In this document: positions 48,287-56,927 of the stretch, piece by piece
Layout: every line of letters begins with the position of its first letter
Position numbering within the stretch: the stretch's first letter is position 1
From: Bacillus sp. CECT 9360
GTDB lineage: Bacteria; Bacillota; Bacilli; Bacillales; DSM-1321
DNA length: 64,000 bases
Direction of reading: 5' to 3'
Assembly: GCF_918741275.1 (NCBI RefSeq)
Contig: NZ_CAKKNA010000009.1
Span: forward strand, 124,001 to 188,000
Translations under genes and position numbers: made by a program
Notes under the pieces: model-generated
Told to the model about the DNA's origin: nothing
The model's database searches: none
The model's input: only the letters and a program-made list of their open reading frames with translations

Positions 48287-48332
48287 AGCTATATAAGCAC
48301 AGCTTAAGAATACATACAGAGGAAGTGATGAT

Positions 48333-49625
48333 ATGTTTGTCGATCAGGTCAAAGTATTTGTAAAAGGCGGAGACGGCGGTAATGGAATCGTTTCATACCG
48401 CAGGGAAAAGTACGTGCCATTGGGTGGCCCCGCCGGTGGAGACGGAGGGAACGGAGCGAACGTTATCTTCGAAGTGGAAGAAGGATTGCGCACGCTGATG
48501 GATTTTCGTTATCAGCGCCACTTTAAAGCGCCGCGCGGAGAGCATGGCATGTCCAAGAACATGCATGGCAAGAATGCGCCTGACATGGTTGTCAAGGTTC
48601 CACCGGGTACGGTTGTCATTGATGATGACACGAAAGAAGTAATCGCTGATTTAGTTGAGCATGGTCAACGGGCTGTTATCGCTAAGAGCGGCAGAGGCGG
48701 ACGAGGGAACTCGCGCTTTGCCACTGCATCTAATCCAGCACCGGAAATCGCCGAGAACGGGGAGCCCGGCCAGGAGCGCAATATTGTACTCGAATTAAAG
48801 GTATTGGCTGATGTTGGACTCGTCGGCTTCCCAAGCGTCGGAAAATCCACACTTCTATCGGTTGTATCAGCAGCTAGACCAAAGATTGCGGAATATCATT
48901 TTACGACGATCGTTCCGAATTTAGGGGTTGTTGAAACAGAAGACGGGCGGAGCTTTGTTATGGCCGACCTGCCTGGATTAATTGAGGGTGCGTCTGAAGG
49001 CATAGGGCTAGGCCATCAATTTTTACGCCATATTGAAAGAACGCGCGTCATTGTCCATGTGATTGATATGTCAAGCCTGGAAGGGCGTGACCCGTATGAG
49101 GATTACCAAACCATTAATAAAGAGCTTAAGGAATACAATTTACGATTAATGGAGCGTCCTCAGATTATTGTCGCCAATAAAATGGACATGCCTGGCGCGG
49201 AAGAAAACTTACAAACATTTAAAGAAAAACTGACCGGCGATTATCCTGTATTTTCTATTTCTGCGGTTACGAGAGAGGGAATTCGCGACCTGTTATACGC
49301 GATTGCTGATAAGCTGGAAAATACATCTGAATTTCTGCTCGAGCATCAGGAGGAAGCAGAAACAGGCATACATCGGGTTCTCTATAAGCATGAATCGTCC
49401 AAGGACCAGTTCACGATTACCCGCGATCCTGATGGAGCCTTTGTCGTCTCCGGATACAAGGTGGAAAGATTGTTCAAAATGACTGATTTCACCCGTGAAG
49501 AATCAATACGCCGTTTCGCGAGACAGCTCCGGTCGTTTGGAGTGGATGAAGTGCTCAGAGAAAGAGGCGCAAAAGATGGAGACACGGTCAGACTGCTTGA
49601 ATATGAATTCGAATTTGTAGATTGA
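48333..49625 (+). CDS. obg: Obg GTPase
   Basis: Essential GTPase in ribosome assembly and stress and sporulation signalling. It has 430 residues: glycine-rich Obg fold at about 1-158 ([29 protein letters not shown]), G domain with [20 protein letters not shown] and NKMD, and a C-terminal OCT domain. GAGGAAGTG precedes ATG 48333. Confidence 0.98.
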   Translation: MFVDQVKVFVKGGDGGNGIVSYRREKYVPLGGPAGGDGGNGANVIFEVEEGLRTLMDFRYQRHFKAPRGEHGMSKNMHGKNAPDMVVKVPPGTVVIDDDTKEVIADLVEHGQRAVIAKSGRGGRGNSRFATASNPAPEIAENGEPGQERNIVLELKVLADVGLVGFPSVGKSTLLSVVSAARPKIAEYHFTTIVPNLGVVETEDGRSFVMADLPGLIEGASEGIGLGHQFLRHIERTRVIVHVIDMSSLEGRDPYEDYQTINKELKEYNLRLMERPQIIVANKMDMPGAEENLQTFKEKLTGDYPVFSISAVTREGIRDLLYAIADKLENTSEFLLEHQEEAETGIHRVLYKHESSKDQFTITRDPDGAFVVSGYKVERLFKMTDFTREESIRRFARQLRSFGVDEVLRERGAKDGDTVRLLEYEFEFVD

Positions 49626-49677
49626 TGAATTGATTTTTGACTGCTGAATACTACCGCCGGAAAGAGGTGCATGGATA

Positions 49678-50127
49678 GTGAACAAAACCGATAAGAAATT
49701 TTATTTAGTTCGAGAAGATGTCCTCCCTGAAGCAATGAAAAAAACGCTGGACGCAAAAGAGCTGATTGAACGGGGAAAGGCAGAATCGGTTTGGGAAGCT
49801 GTCCAGAGGGTGGATTTAAGCAGGAGCGCTTTTTATAAATACAGAGATACCGTTTTTCCTTTTCACACGGTAGTCAAGGAAAAGCTGATCACATTATTCT
49901 TTTATCTCGAAGACCGTTCCGGTACATTATCCCAGCTTTTAAGCACTGTCGCTTCATCAGGTTGCAATGTCCTGACGATTCACCAGACCATTCCTCTGCA
50001 GGGAAGAGCCAACGTGACATTGTCGCTGAATACAAGCGGCATTACAATGGAGATAGAGGAACTGCTTTCCGGGTTAAGAAAAATGGAATTTGTCGAAAAA
50101 GTAGAGGTGCTGGGCTCGGGAGCCTAG
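49678..50127 (+). CDS. pheB: ACT-domain protein PheB
   Basis: A 149-residue protein with an N-terminal helical region ([29 protein letters not shown]) that looks DNA-binding and a C-terminal ACT domain (about 70-145, [25 protein letters not shown]) that usually binds an amino acid. In B. subtilis it lies between obg and pheA, as here. The start is GTG 49678 behind AAAGAGGTG. Probably regulatory rather than enzymatic. Confidence 0.9.
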   Translation: MNKTDKKFYLVREDVLPEAMKKTLDAKELIERGKAESVWEAVQRVDLSRSAFYKYRDTVFPFHTVVKEKLITLFFYLEDRSGTLSQLLSTVASSGCNVLTIHQTIPLQGRANVTLSLNTSGITMEIEELLSGLRKMEFVEKVEVLGSGA

Positions 50128-50136
50128 CAGTTGTTG

Positions 50137-50162
50137 CCGTACAGAGATTGTACGGTTTTTTT
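50137..50162 (+). terminator. Terminator after pheB
   Basis: A 7-bp stem CCGTACA / TGTACGG with a GAGAT loop is followed by seven T. Confidence 0.8.
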
Positions 50163-50255
50163 GGCAGAAAGGAAAGTATAGACTTTCCTTTCTGCATAAG
50201 TGCAACTACGTCTAATCTCCGCCTTACGGCTCGTCAATTGACGAGTTTTCTTTAT
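50157..50255. repeat. Interspersed hairpin-palindrome element, copy 2
   Basis: A perfect 14-bp hairpin GCAGAAAGGAAAGT / ACTTTCCTTTCTGC (50164-50195), then ACTACGTCTAATCTCCGCC, TTACGGCTCG, and the perfect palindrome CTCGTCAATTGACGAG (50230-50245) followed by TTTTC. Nearly the same element is after nadA (56709-56806), with a partial copy at 5711-5780. Confidence 0.85.
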
Positions 50256-50341
50256 ATGAATAATGTGTGCCTGACTATTGTAATAAATCAAAAAATAGCA
50301 TAAGATAGACAGTAAATTTTCATAAAAAGAGGGAGTATAGA

Positions 50342-51229
50342 ATGTCATATAGTATCGCTTTTCTAGGACCGAAAGCAACGTTCACGGATTTGGCGGTTTC
50401 ACGGCTCTTTCCGGATGATGTAAAAATAGCAATGTCGACCATCCCTGAATGCCTTGACGCGGTCAATGAAGGGCAAACTGATCTGGCCCTTGTGCCGATC
50501 GAAAATGCATTGGAAGGCTCTGTGAATATTACCCTGGATTACCTGGTCCATGAAGTCAACCTTCCGATCAGAGGAGAAATCATCACGCCGATCCAGCAGC
50601 ATTTCATGGTGCATCCGGATAATGATGTTCCATCCTTTGTACCGGAAACCATTTATTCACATTCCCACGCCATCGCCCAATGCCATAAATTTTTACATAA
50701 AGAACTTAAAGGGATTGCCTGTGAAAATACAACGTCCACAGCGGCAGCCGCAAAATTGGTCAAAGAAAACCCGGAGAAAAAAATGGCGGCAATTGCCAAT
50801 GAATTGGCTGCCGAGGAGTACGGCTTGAACATCATAAAGCACAATATTCATGACTTCAACCACAATCATACGAAGTTTGTCGTGCTCTCCAAATCCGAAG
50901 TACAGTATAAGAAAATGTTCGCCGCTCCTCGCGGATACAAGACGACGTTGATGATCATGCTTCCGGCGGATCATTCTGGACAACTGCATCAGGTGCTGTC
51001 CGCTTTTGCGTGGAGAAAGCTTAATTTATCAAAAATTGAGTCGCGTCCGATGAAAACGGGATTGGGCCATTACTTTTTTATCATTGACCTGGATATGAAA
51101 ATGGATGATGTCCTGGTGCCGGGTGCAATTTCTGAACTGGAAGCGCTCGGATGTACGGTTTCCCTGCTCGGCAGCTACCCAAGCTTTATGGTCGAAAAAT
51201 CGACTAGTATACATTCAAAAACGGTTTAA
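50342..51229 (+). CDS. pheA: Prephenate dehydratase
   Basis: Makes phenylpyruvate from prephenate in phenylalanine synthesis. It has 295 residues: catalytic domain about 1-185 (FLGPKATFTDLAV, PIENALEGSVN, HNHTKFVVLS) and a regulatory ACT domain about 200-285 with ESRPMKTGLGHYFF, the phenylalanine site. The catalytic TRF motif reads TKF here. GAGGGAG precedes ATG 50342. Confidence 0.96.
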   Translation: MSYSIAFLGPKATFTDLAVSRLFPDDVKIAMSTIPECLDAVNEGQTDLALVPIENALEGSVNITLDYLVHEVNLPIRGEIITPIQQHFMVHPDNDVPSFVPETIYSHSHAIAQCHKFLHKELKGIACENTTSTAAAAKLVKENPEKKMAAIANELAAEEYGLNIIKHNIHDFNHNHTKFVVLSKSEVQYKKMFAAPRGYKTTLMIMLPADHSGQLHQVLSAFAWRKLNLSKIESRPMKTGLGHYFFIIDLDMKMDDVLVPGAISELEALGCTVSLLGSYPSFMVEKSTSIHSKTV

Positions 51230-51267
51230 AAAAAGCAGAAGCTCTTTCTTTGGAGCTTCTGCTTTTT
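51230..51267 (+). terminator. Terminator after pheA
   Basis: A stem of about 14 bp, AAAAAGCAGAAGCTC / GAGCTTCTGCTTTTT, with a TTTCTTTG loop. It is nearly symmetrical and may also end transcription from the opposite strand (niaR). Confidence 0.85.
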
Positions 51268-51339
51268 GTTATGAACTAGTTTTTAAGTTTCTGTTTGGAC
51301 GGCAAAAGTCGCTTAAATATGAATATGGTCGCCAATATG

Positions 51340-51870
51340 CTACTGCACAAGCAAACCAGCATTACTTAAAGCTTCCTCAGCTTCATCCAATAAGTCTTCG
51401 GAAGGGGCAATCAATGTATGGAGATGGATCCCGTCGGTAAGTTCTGATAAAAAAGCGGCATTCGTTGTTACGATTTTGTCCAGGAATTGCTTGACTTCTT
51501 TTCGGCTGCTTACTCTGATGGAAGCAGTCAGGTCGCCATATACCGGATGTTCGATGGTCACATCCTTGACTGTGATGCCTAAGTCAACGAGTAAATTCAA
51601 TTCTTCTTCAGCCCGTTTGGGACCGTGAAGGCAGGCAACGATTCGCTCAGAGTTTTGCTGCGTTGAAGAAGTGTGGAAGTACATATACCCCTGGGCCGTG
51701 GCGACAATGGGCTCATGCTTTGCTTTTAGCAGTGTGATATCGCCGACAATCACCTGGCGGCTTACATTGGCAATCCGGGCCAGTTCTGCTCCGGTAACTG
51801 GCTTTCCGCTTGTTTTCAAAATATGTAAAAGCTGTGCCCTTCTATCATCACCGAGTAATTTTTTCTTCAT
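51340..51870 (-). CDS. niaR: NiaR (YrxA), niacin-responsive repressor of NAD synthesis
   Basis: A 176-residue repressor: N-terminal winged helix (QLLHILKTSGKPVTGAELARIANVSRQVIVGDI) and a C-terminal 3H domain with conserved histidines in ACLHGP, IEHPVYGD and IHLHTLI. It binds nicotinic acid and represses nad genes (family knowledge). The frame is open to 51930; I prefer ATG 51870, although AAGGAG is 12 bases away, because the family protein starts with MKKKLLGDDRRAQLL. It lies downstream of nifS; a matching operator is at 53113-53129. Confidence 0.9.
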   Translation of the reverse strand: MKKKLLGDDRRAQLLHILKTSGKPVTGAELARIANVSRQVIVGDITLLKAKHEPIVATAQGYMYFHTSSTQQNSERIVACLHGPKRAEEELNLLVDLGITVKDVTIEHPVYGDLTASIRVSSRKEVKQFLDKIVTTNAAFLSELTDGIHLHTLIAPSEDLLDEAEEALSNAGLLVQ

Positions 51871-51945
51871 GGTTGTGTGCATCTCCTTATTACGCTGAAC
51901 GTACACCCATTTTACCACAAGTTTCAGCAACGTTCATGAGCAGAG

Positions 51946-53055
51946 TCATCTAGTGACGTGAGCCAGAGCCTGTGTAAGTCCGATAATATCGGCTCCTGAA
52001 GTAGTTTTACCAAGTGAAATACGGATCAAGCCCCGGCTCTGGTCATCGCTCTTTCCAATTGCCTTCATCGTTCGGGATGGAGATTGCTTACCAACCGTGC
52101 AGGCACTTCCAGTTGAAACCGCATATCCGGCACGATTTAATTCGAGCATGAGAAATTGTCCTTGAAATCCGGGGACAATCATGCTGATAATATGGGGCAA
52201 CTGAGCTGATTTTGACTGAATCAGCTCAAAAGAAACCTCCATTCTCTGTAGTTCCAGTATGAATAAGGATCTTAAAGCCTTCATCTTCTCCCATTGGGCT
52301 TCTTTGTTTTGATGCATTTTTTTACAAGCGGTAACAAATGAAGCGATTGCGGGCACATTAACTGTGCCCGCACGGAAGCCATTTTCATGAGAGGTTCCAG
52401 GGACTGGCGGCTTTAAACGATGGACATTCGGAAAGATCACGGCGCCCACACCTTTTGGTCCATACACCTTGTGGCTGGAAATCGAAAGGCTGTCGACCTC
52501 GACTAAATCAAGCTTTCCGAATGACTGAACGCAATCAGCATGCAGGAATATCTCTCTATCCGCAATTAATTCCTTGATTTCAGACAGCGGCTGAATACAA
52601 CCGATTTCTGAATTTGCTTGGGTGACAACAATCATGCAGGTTGAAGGCTTAATGGCGTTTTTCAAATTTGTTAAATCAATGATCCCATCGGCTTGATGGT
52701 TTAGATAAGTAATTTCATATCCATCGTGCTCAAGCTTCAATAAATAATTGACAATCGAAGAATGCTCCGTTTTCGAGGCGATGATATGGTTTTTCTTTTT
52801 GTCGCTTGATGAAAGAAGTGTCTCGAGTGCCAAAATATTGCTTTCCGTACCGCCGCTTGTAAAAATAACCCCCTCTTTTTCCACATCCAAAAGTGCAGCC
52901 AGCGTCTGCCGCGAATGCTCGAGCAGTTGTTTTGCCGCAGACCCGGTATCATGAAGGCTGTTTGAATTGCCAAAAAATCTTTTGGAAGCTTCGATGAATA
53001 CTTCCAACGCTTCCTCATCCATCGGTGTAGTAGCTGCATAATCAAAATAAATCAT
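51946..53055 (-). CDS. nifS: Cysteine desulfurase NifS (NAD-operon type)
   Basis: PLP enzyme that delivers sulfur from cysteine, here most likely for the [4Fe-4S] cluster of NadA. It has 369 residues. The PLP lysine is in SISSHKVYGPKGVGA and the active cysteine in STGSACTVGKQSPS. It is divergent from nadBCA and shares their control region with a single NiaR operator. niaR is 75 bases downstream on the same strand. Confidence 0.94.
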   Translation of the reverse strand: MIYFDYAATTPMDEEALEVFIEASKRFFGNSNSLHDTGSAAKQLLEHSRQTLAALLDVEKEGVIFTSGGTESNILALETLLSSSDKKKNHIIASKTEHSSIVNYLLKLEHDGYEITYLNHQADGIIDLTNLKNAIKPSTCMIVVTQANSEIGCIQPLSEIKELIADREIFLHADCVQSFGKLDLVEVDSLSISSHKVYGPKGVGAVIFPNVHRLKPPVPGTSHENGFRAGTVNVPAIASFVTACKKMHQNKEAQWEKMKALRSLFILELQRMEVSFELIQSKSAQLPHIISMIVPGFQGQFLMLELNRAGYAVSTGSACTVGKQSPSRTMKAIGKSDDQSRGLIRISLGKTTSGADIIGLTQALAHVTR

Positions 53056-53112
53056 TGTCCCACGTCCTAACTAAAAAACTCTTGTAAATAGTTTAATAGT
53101 ATGTAAACATAA

Positions 53113-53137
53113 GTGTCAAGACACCTGTTAAAACAGG
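53113..53137. promoter_or_regulatory. NiaR operator between nifS and nadB
   Basis: GTGTCAAGACACCTGT (53113-53128) matches the NiaR-type operator I remember for Bacillus, with a GTGTC-GACAC dyad. It overlaps a second inverted repeat, CCTGTT-AA-AACAGG (53124-53137), that reaches the nadB ribosome binding site. One operator can control both divergent units. Confidence 0.75.
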
Positions 53138-53147
53138 AGGGCGGAAA

Positions 53148-54740
53148 ATGAATTTTTCAGAAGTAATTGTGGTTGGAAGCGGGATCGCCGCACTCCAGAC
53201 TGCATTAGAAGCAGCCAAAGGTAAAAATGTGATGATTTTCACAAAGTCTGGATTGAGAACTAGCAATTCCTATTTGGCACAAGGCGGGATTGCGGTGGCA
53301 ATGTCCCCAAGCGACAGCATAATCAAACATGAACAGGACACACTGCTTGCCGGCAGGAATTATAACAATGCGGAAGCCGTCATGAAATTAGTGCAAGAAG
53401 CGCCTTCTGCCATGAACTCATTAATGATAGCCGGTATGGAATTCGACCGGGATCAGTTTGGGAATGTGTCTCTTGGAATGGAAGGAGCACACAGTGAAAG
53501 AAGGATATTACACAGTCATGGCGACGCGACGGGGAAATTTTTGATTGAACATTATCTTTTCCAAATCCAGCATTCTCCGGTAAAGGTGATGGAAGGATTC
53601 GAGGTTACCGGGCTTATCATGAGTGAAAACAATTCCTGCATCGGTGTTAAAACGGTGAGTCCGGAAGGCCGGATTGAATCTTATTTGGCAGAGCATGTCG
53701 TTCTCTCGACTGGGGGCTGCGGCGCACTGTACCGTTTTACCTCGAATTCTCCTGCGGCCACAGGGGAAGGCCTAGCGATGGCACTGAAAGCAGGAGCGAG
53801 AATCAAAGATATGGAATTCATCCAGTTTCACCCGACCTTGCTTTACACACATGGAAAAACAAATGGACTCGTCTCGGAAGCGGTTCGGGGCGAAGGGGCA
53901 AAGCTGGTCACGGAAACAGGCAACAAAATCATGGACGGCATACATCCGTTAAAGGATCTTGCGCCGCGGCATATCGTTGCACAGACAATCTTTTCTTATC
54001 TTCGACGAGGCGAAATGGTCTATCTTGATATTTCCATGATTCCAAATTTCCCGGCTCGCTTCCCTTCAGTTGCCTCTTTATGTGAAGAAAATGGGATTGA
54101 TATCAACGGAAAGATACCGATTGCCCCAGGTAATCACTTTTTGATGGGCGGCATTGAAACGGATGACGTTGGCAGAACCTCTGTTCAAGGACTGTATGCT
54201 GTCGGCGAGGCCGCTTGTACGGGTGTCCATGGGGCAAACAGGCTCGCGAGCAATTCCTTGCTCGAAGGGATTGTGTTTGGTCAAAGCACTGGTCGATTCA
54301 TTGCCAGGCAGCCGGTCAGGGAACTGCCAAAACATTCAATAGAAGTAACTGGACAAAAGTATGTTCATCAGTTGCCTTCCTTAACCAAGCTTAGTGATAA
54401 GTTAATGGAATATGCGGGCATTGTCAGAAACGAGACTGGTCTTCGAACGCTGCTCAATTGGCTCGAAAGCTTCGATTTGCTAGGCCTGTTGAAACAAGAC
54501 GTCAGCTCTTTCCCTATCGAGCAGCGGCTTGTTGTTAATGGGATGTTGGTGGCATGGATGATTGCAGAATCGGCCCTATGCCGAACGGAAAGCCGTGGCG
54601 GTCATTTTCGGAGTGACTTCCCGATGGAAAATGACAAAAGCTGGCTCCATCAATCCATTGTCATCGATAAAAATGTGATGAAAAACCGATTGAAAGGACG
54701 GGCATTCGATGAACAAGTTAAAGCTAAGGCAACTACTTGA
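53148..54740 (+). CDS. nadB: L-aspartate oxidase
   Basis: FAD enzyme that oxidises aspartate to iminoaspartate, the first step of NAD synthesis. It has 530 residues. FAD binding is by VVGSGIAALQTALEA, with SYLAQGGIAVA, TGGCGALYRFTSNSPAATGEG and EAACTGVHGANRLASNSLLEG as further signatures. AGGAGG precedes ATG 53148. It overlaps nadC by 32 bases. Expected to be repressed by NiaR. Confidence 0.97.
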   Translation: MNFSEVIVVGSGIAALQTALEAAKGKNVMIFTKSGLRTSNSYLAQGGIAVAMSPSDSIIKHEQDTLLAGRNYNNAEAVMKLVQEAPSAMNSLMIAGMEFDRDQFGNVSLGMEGAHSERRILHSHGDATGKFLIEHYLFQIQHSPVKVMEGFEVTGLIMSENNSCIGVKTVSPEGRIESYLAEHVVLSTGGCGALYRFTSNSPAATGEGLAMALKAGARIKDMEFIQFHPTLLYTHGKTNGLVSEAVRGEGAKLVTETGNKIMDGIHPLKDLAPRHIVAQTIFSYLRRGEMVYLDISMIPNFPARFPSVASLCEENGIDINGKIPIAPGNHFLMGGIETDDVGRTSVQGLYAVGEAACTGVHGANRLASNSLLEGIVFGQSTGRFIARQPVRELPKHSIEVTGQKYVHQLPSLTKLSDKLMEYAGIVRNETGLRTLLNWLESFDLLGLLKQDVSSFPIEQRLVVNGMLVAWMIAESALCRTESRGGHFRSDFPMENDKSWLHQSIVIDKNVMKNRLKGRAFDEQVKAKATT

Positions 54741-55578
54741 ACAGTTTTTCATGGAAGATATCGGCGACCGGGACGTAACAAGCGACCTGTTATTTACAGA
54801 ACAAGAGCAGGGAACGCTGACCTTCATCGCAAAGGAGGACGGAATTTTTTCTGGACGGGACGTGGTTCAGACCGGATTTGCCCTATTGGATGAGAAAGCA
54901 AACGTCCAACTAATGGTACAAGATGGAGATTCCTTTTTTAGCGGTGACGAGCTAGCCTTGATCACTGGAAATATGGCTGCGCTTCTCAAAGCGGAAAGGG
55001 TTGTCCTCAATTTGGTTCAAAGAATGAGCGCGATAGCCACTCAAGCTGGGAAAGCCGTGAGAATTCTTGAAGGAACGAAAACAAAGCCGTGTGACACAAG
55101 AAAAACGACACCGGGGCTAAGAATGCTCGAAAAATATGCCGTCCGATGCGGCGGGGCTTTCAACCACCGATACGGCCTCTACGACACGGTGATGATAAAA
55201 GACAATCATATTTCATTTGCGGGCTCCATAGCGAAAGCGGTCCAACTGGCAAAATCAAAGATCGGCCACACGGTCAAGATTGAAGTGGAGACAGAATCCG
55301 CAGAGCAAGTGATAGAGGCAACCGAGGCGGGAATCGATATCATCATGTTTGACAATCAGACACCCGAACAGATTAAGCAACTCATTTCACTCGTGCCGCC
55401 ACACATTATCACTGAAGCATCAGGCGGAATCAATCTTGAGAATCTGCACGTATACCGTGATTGCGGTGTCGACTATATTTCGCTTGGCAGCCTTACCCAC
55501 AGCGTAAGAGCGCTGGATATTAGTGCAAAAGTAAAATTGAATATACTTCAGAAACTTAAGGAGGGAGATTTTTTATGA
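54709..55578 (+). CDS. nadC: Nicotinate-nucleotide pyrophosphorylase (quinolinate phosphoribosyltransferase)
   Basis: Converts quinolinate and PRPP to nicotinate mononucleotide. It has 289 residues. [21 protein letters not shown] is the signature and IKDNHI and EVEVE-like [12 protein letters not shown] are typical. The start lies inside the end of nadB; its stop overlaps nadA (ATGA). Confidence 0.97.
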   Translation: MNKLKLRQLLEQFFMEDIGDRDVTSDLLFTEQEQGTLTFIAKEDGIFSGRDVVQTGFALLDEKANVQLMVQDGDSFFSGDELALITGNMAALLKAERVVLNLVQRMSAIATQAGKAVRILEGTKTKPCDTRKTTPGLRMLEKYAVRCGGAFNHRYGLYDTVMIKDNHISFAGSIAKAVQLAKSKIGHTVKIEVETESAEQVIEATEAGIDIIMFDNQTPEQIKQLISLVPPHIITEASGGINLENLHVYRDCGVDYISLGSLTHSVRALDISAKVKLNILQKLKEGDFL

Positions 55579-56672
55579 GTATATTGGAAATGGCGGTTGG
55601 GATGCTTCCTGATAAATATAAAAGCATGAACACGGAGGAGATGGAAAACAGGGTCAGCGAAATTAAGCACAAACTCGGTTCCTCCTTGTTTATTCCAGGG
55701 CATCATTATCAGCGCGAAGAAGTTATCCAATTTGCAGATGTAACGGGGGATTCACTGCAGCTCGCCCAGCTTTCGGCCAGTAATCGTGATGCCAGGCATA
55801 TTGTGTTTTGCGGGGTCCATTTTATGGCCGAGACGGCGGATATCCTCACCTCAGAAAATCAAATCGTTGTGCTGCCTGATATGCGCGCCGGTTGTTCGAT
55901 GGCAGATATGGCGGACATCCATCAGACCGAAAGAGCATGGGAGAAGCTACAGCATATATTTGGTGACACGATCCTGCCTCTAACATATGTCAACTCGACA
56001 GCAAGCATCAAGGCTTTTGTCGGCAGAAATGGAGGAGCAACCGTGACATCCTCCAACGCTAAGAAAATGCTACAATGGGCATTTACCCAAAAAGAACGGA
56101 TCCTTTTCTTGCCTGACCAGCACCTTGGCCGCAATACGGCTTTTGATATAGGGATTGCTCTCGACAAAATGGCTGTCTGGGATCCGCACCGGGATGAACT
56201 GCTTTATGACGGGGATGAACAAGAAATAAAAGTACTGCTCTGGAAAGGGCACTGTTCTGTTCATGAAAACTTCACCGTTGCCAACATTGAAGCAGTAAGA
56301 GCAGAGCATCCAAAAATGAAGGTTCTCGTTCATCCGGAATGCAGAAGAGAAGTCGTTGAGCTATCCGACTATAACGGATCCACATCCTACATCATCAAGA
56401 TGCTCGAAAAAGCAGAACCGGGCAGCGAGTGGGCGATCGGAACGGAAAGCAATCTTGTAAAACGATTAATGATGACCCATCCCGATAAAAAGATTATCTC
56501 ACTTAATCCCAATATGTGTCCGTGCCTGACCATGAACCGAATTGATTTACCACATTTATTATGGTCACTGGAGTCAATTGAAAAAGGCAATATCGTGGGT
56601 CCGATTAAGGTCGAAAAGGAAATTGCCAATGATGCCGCTCGCGCCTTGGAGAGAATGCTGCAAAGGGCATAA
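55575..56672 (+). CDS. nadA: Quinolinate synthase A
   Basis: [4Fe-4S] enzyme that condenses iminoaspartate with dihydroxyacetone phosphate. It has 365 residues, the long Bacillus form. Cluster cysteines include Cys107 in RAGCSMADM and those in VHPECRREV and [17 protein letters not shown] and GDSLQLAQ are also typical. AAGGAGGG precedes the ATG. It is the last gene of nadBCA. Confidence 0.97.
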   Translation: MSILEMAVGMLPDKYKSMNTEEMENRVSEIKHKLGSSLFIPGHHYQREEVIQFADVTGDSLQLAQLSASNRDARHIVFCGVHFMAETADILTSENQIVVLPDMRAGCSMADMADIHQTERAWEKLQHIFGDTILPLTYVNSTASIKAFVGRNGGATVTSSNAKKMLQWAFTQKERILFLPDQHLGRNTAFDIGIALDKMAVWDPHRDELLYDGDEQEIKVLLWKGHCSVHENFTVANIEAVRAEHPKMKVLVHPECRREVVELSDYNGSTSYIIKMLEKAEPGSEWAIGTESNLVKRLMMTHPDKKIISLNPNMCPCLTMNRIDLPHLLWSLESIEKGNIVGPIKVEKEIANDAARALERMLQRA

Positions 56673-56690
56673 TTAATAAAATCAATACGG

Positions 56691-56714
56691 AGGGCCTAAC
56701 CAGGTCCTTTTTTT
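56691..56714 (+). terminator. Terminator after nadA
   Basis: AGGGCCT / AGGTCCT stem with one G-T pair, AACC loop and a run of seven T. It merges into the next interspersed element. Confidence 0.7.
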
Positions 56715-56806
56715 GGCAGAAGGGAAAATATAAACTTTCCTTTCTGCATATGGCAACTACGTCTAATCTCCGCCTTACGGCTCGTCAATCGACGAGTTTT
56801 CTTTAT
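56709..56806. repeat. Interspersed hairpin-palindrome element, copy 3
   Basis: GCAGAAGGGAAA.. / ..CTTTCCTTTCTGC hairpin (56716-56747, two mismatches), then ACTACGTCTAATCTCCGCC, TTACGGCTCG and the dyad CTCGTCAATCGACGAG (56781-56796). It is nearly identical to copy 2 at 50157-50255, including its place directly after a terminator. Confidence 0.85.
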
Positions 56807-56927
56807 GGAGATAATCATCAGGAATCATAAATAATTTCTTTTGCGCATAAGTTTTGATGAAAATGATAGCAATTTGCCCAGGGCTTCATAGTATGTAAGG
56901 ACATATGCATAGGAGGGATTTAGCAAC

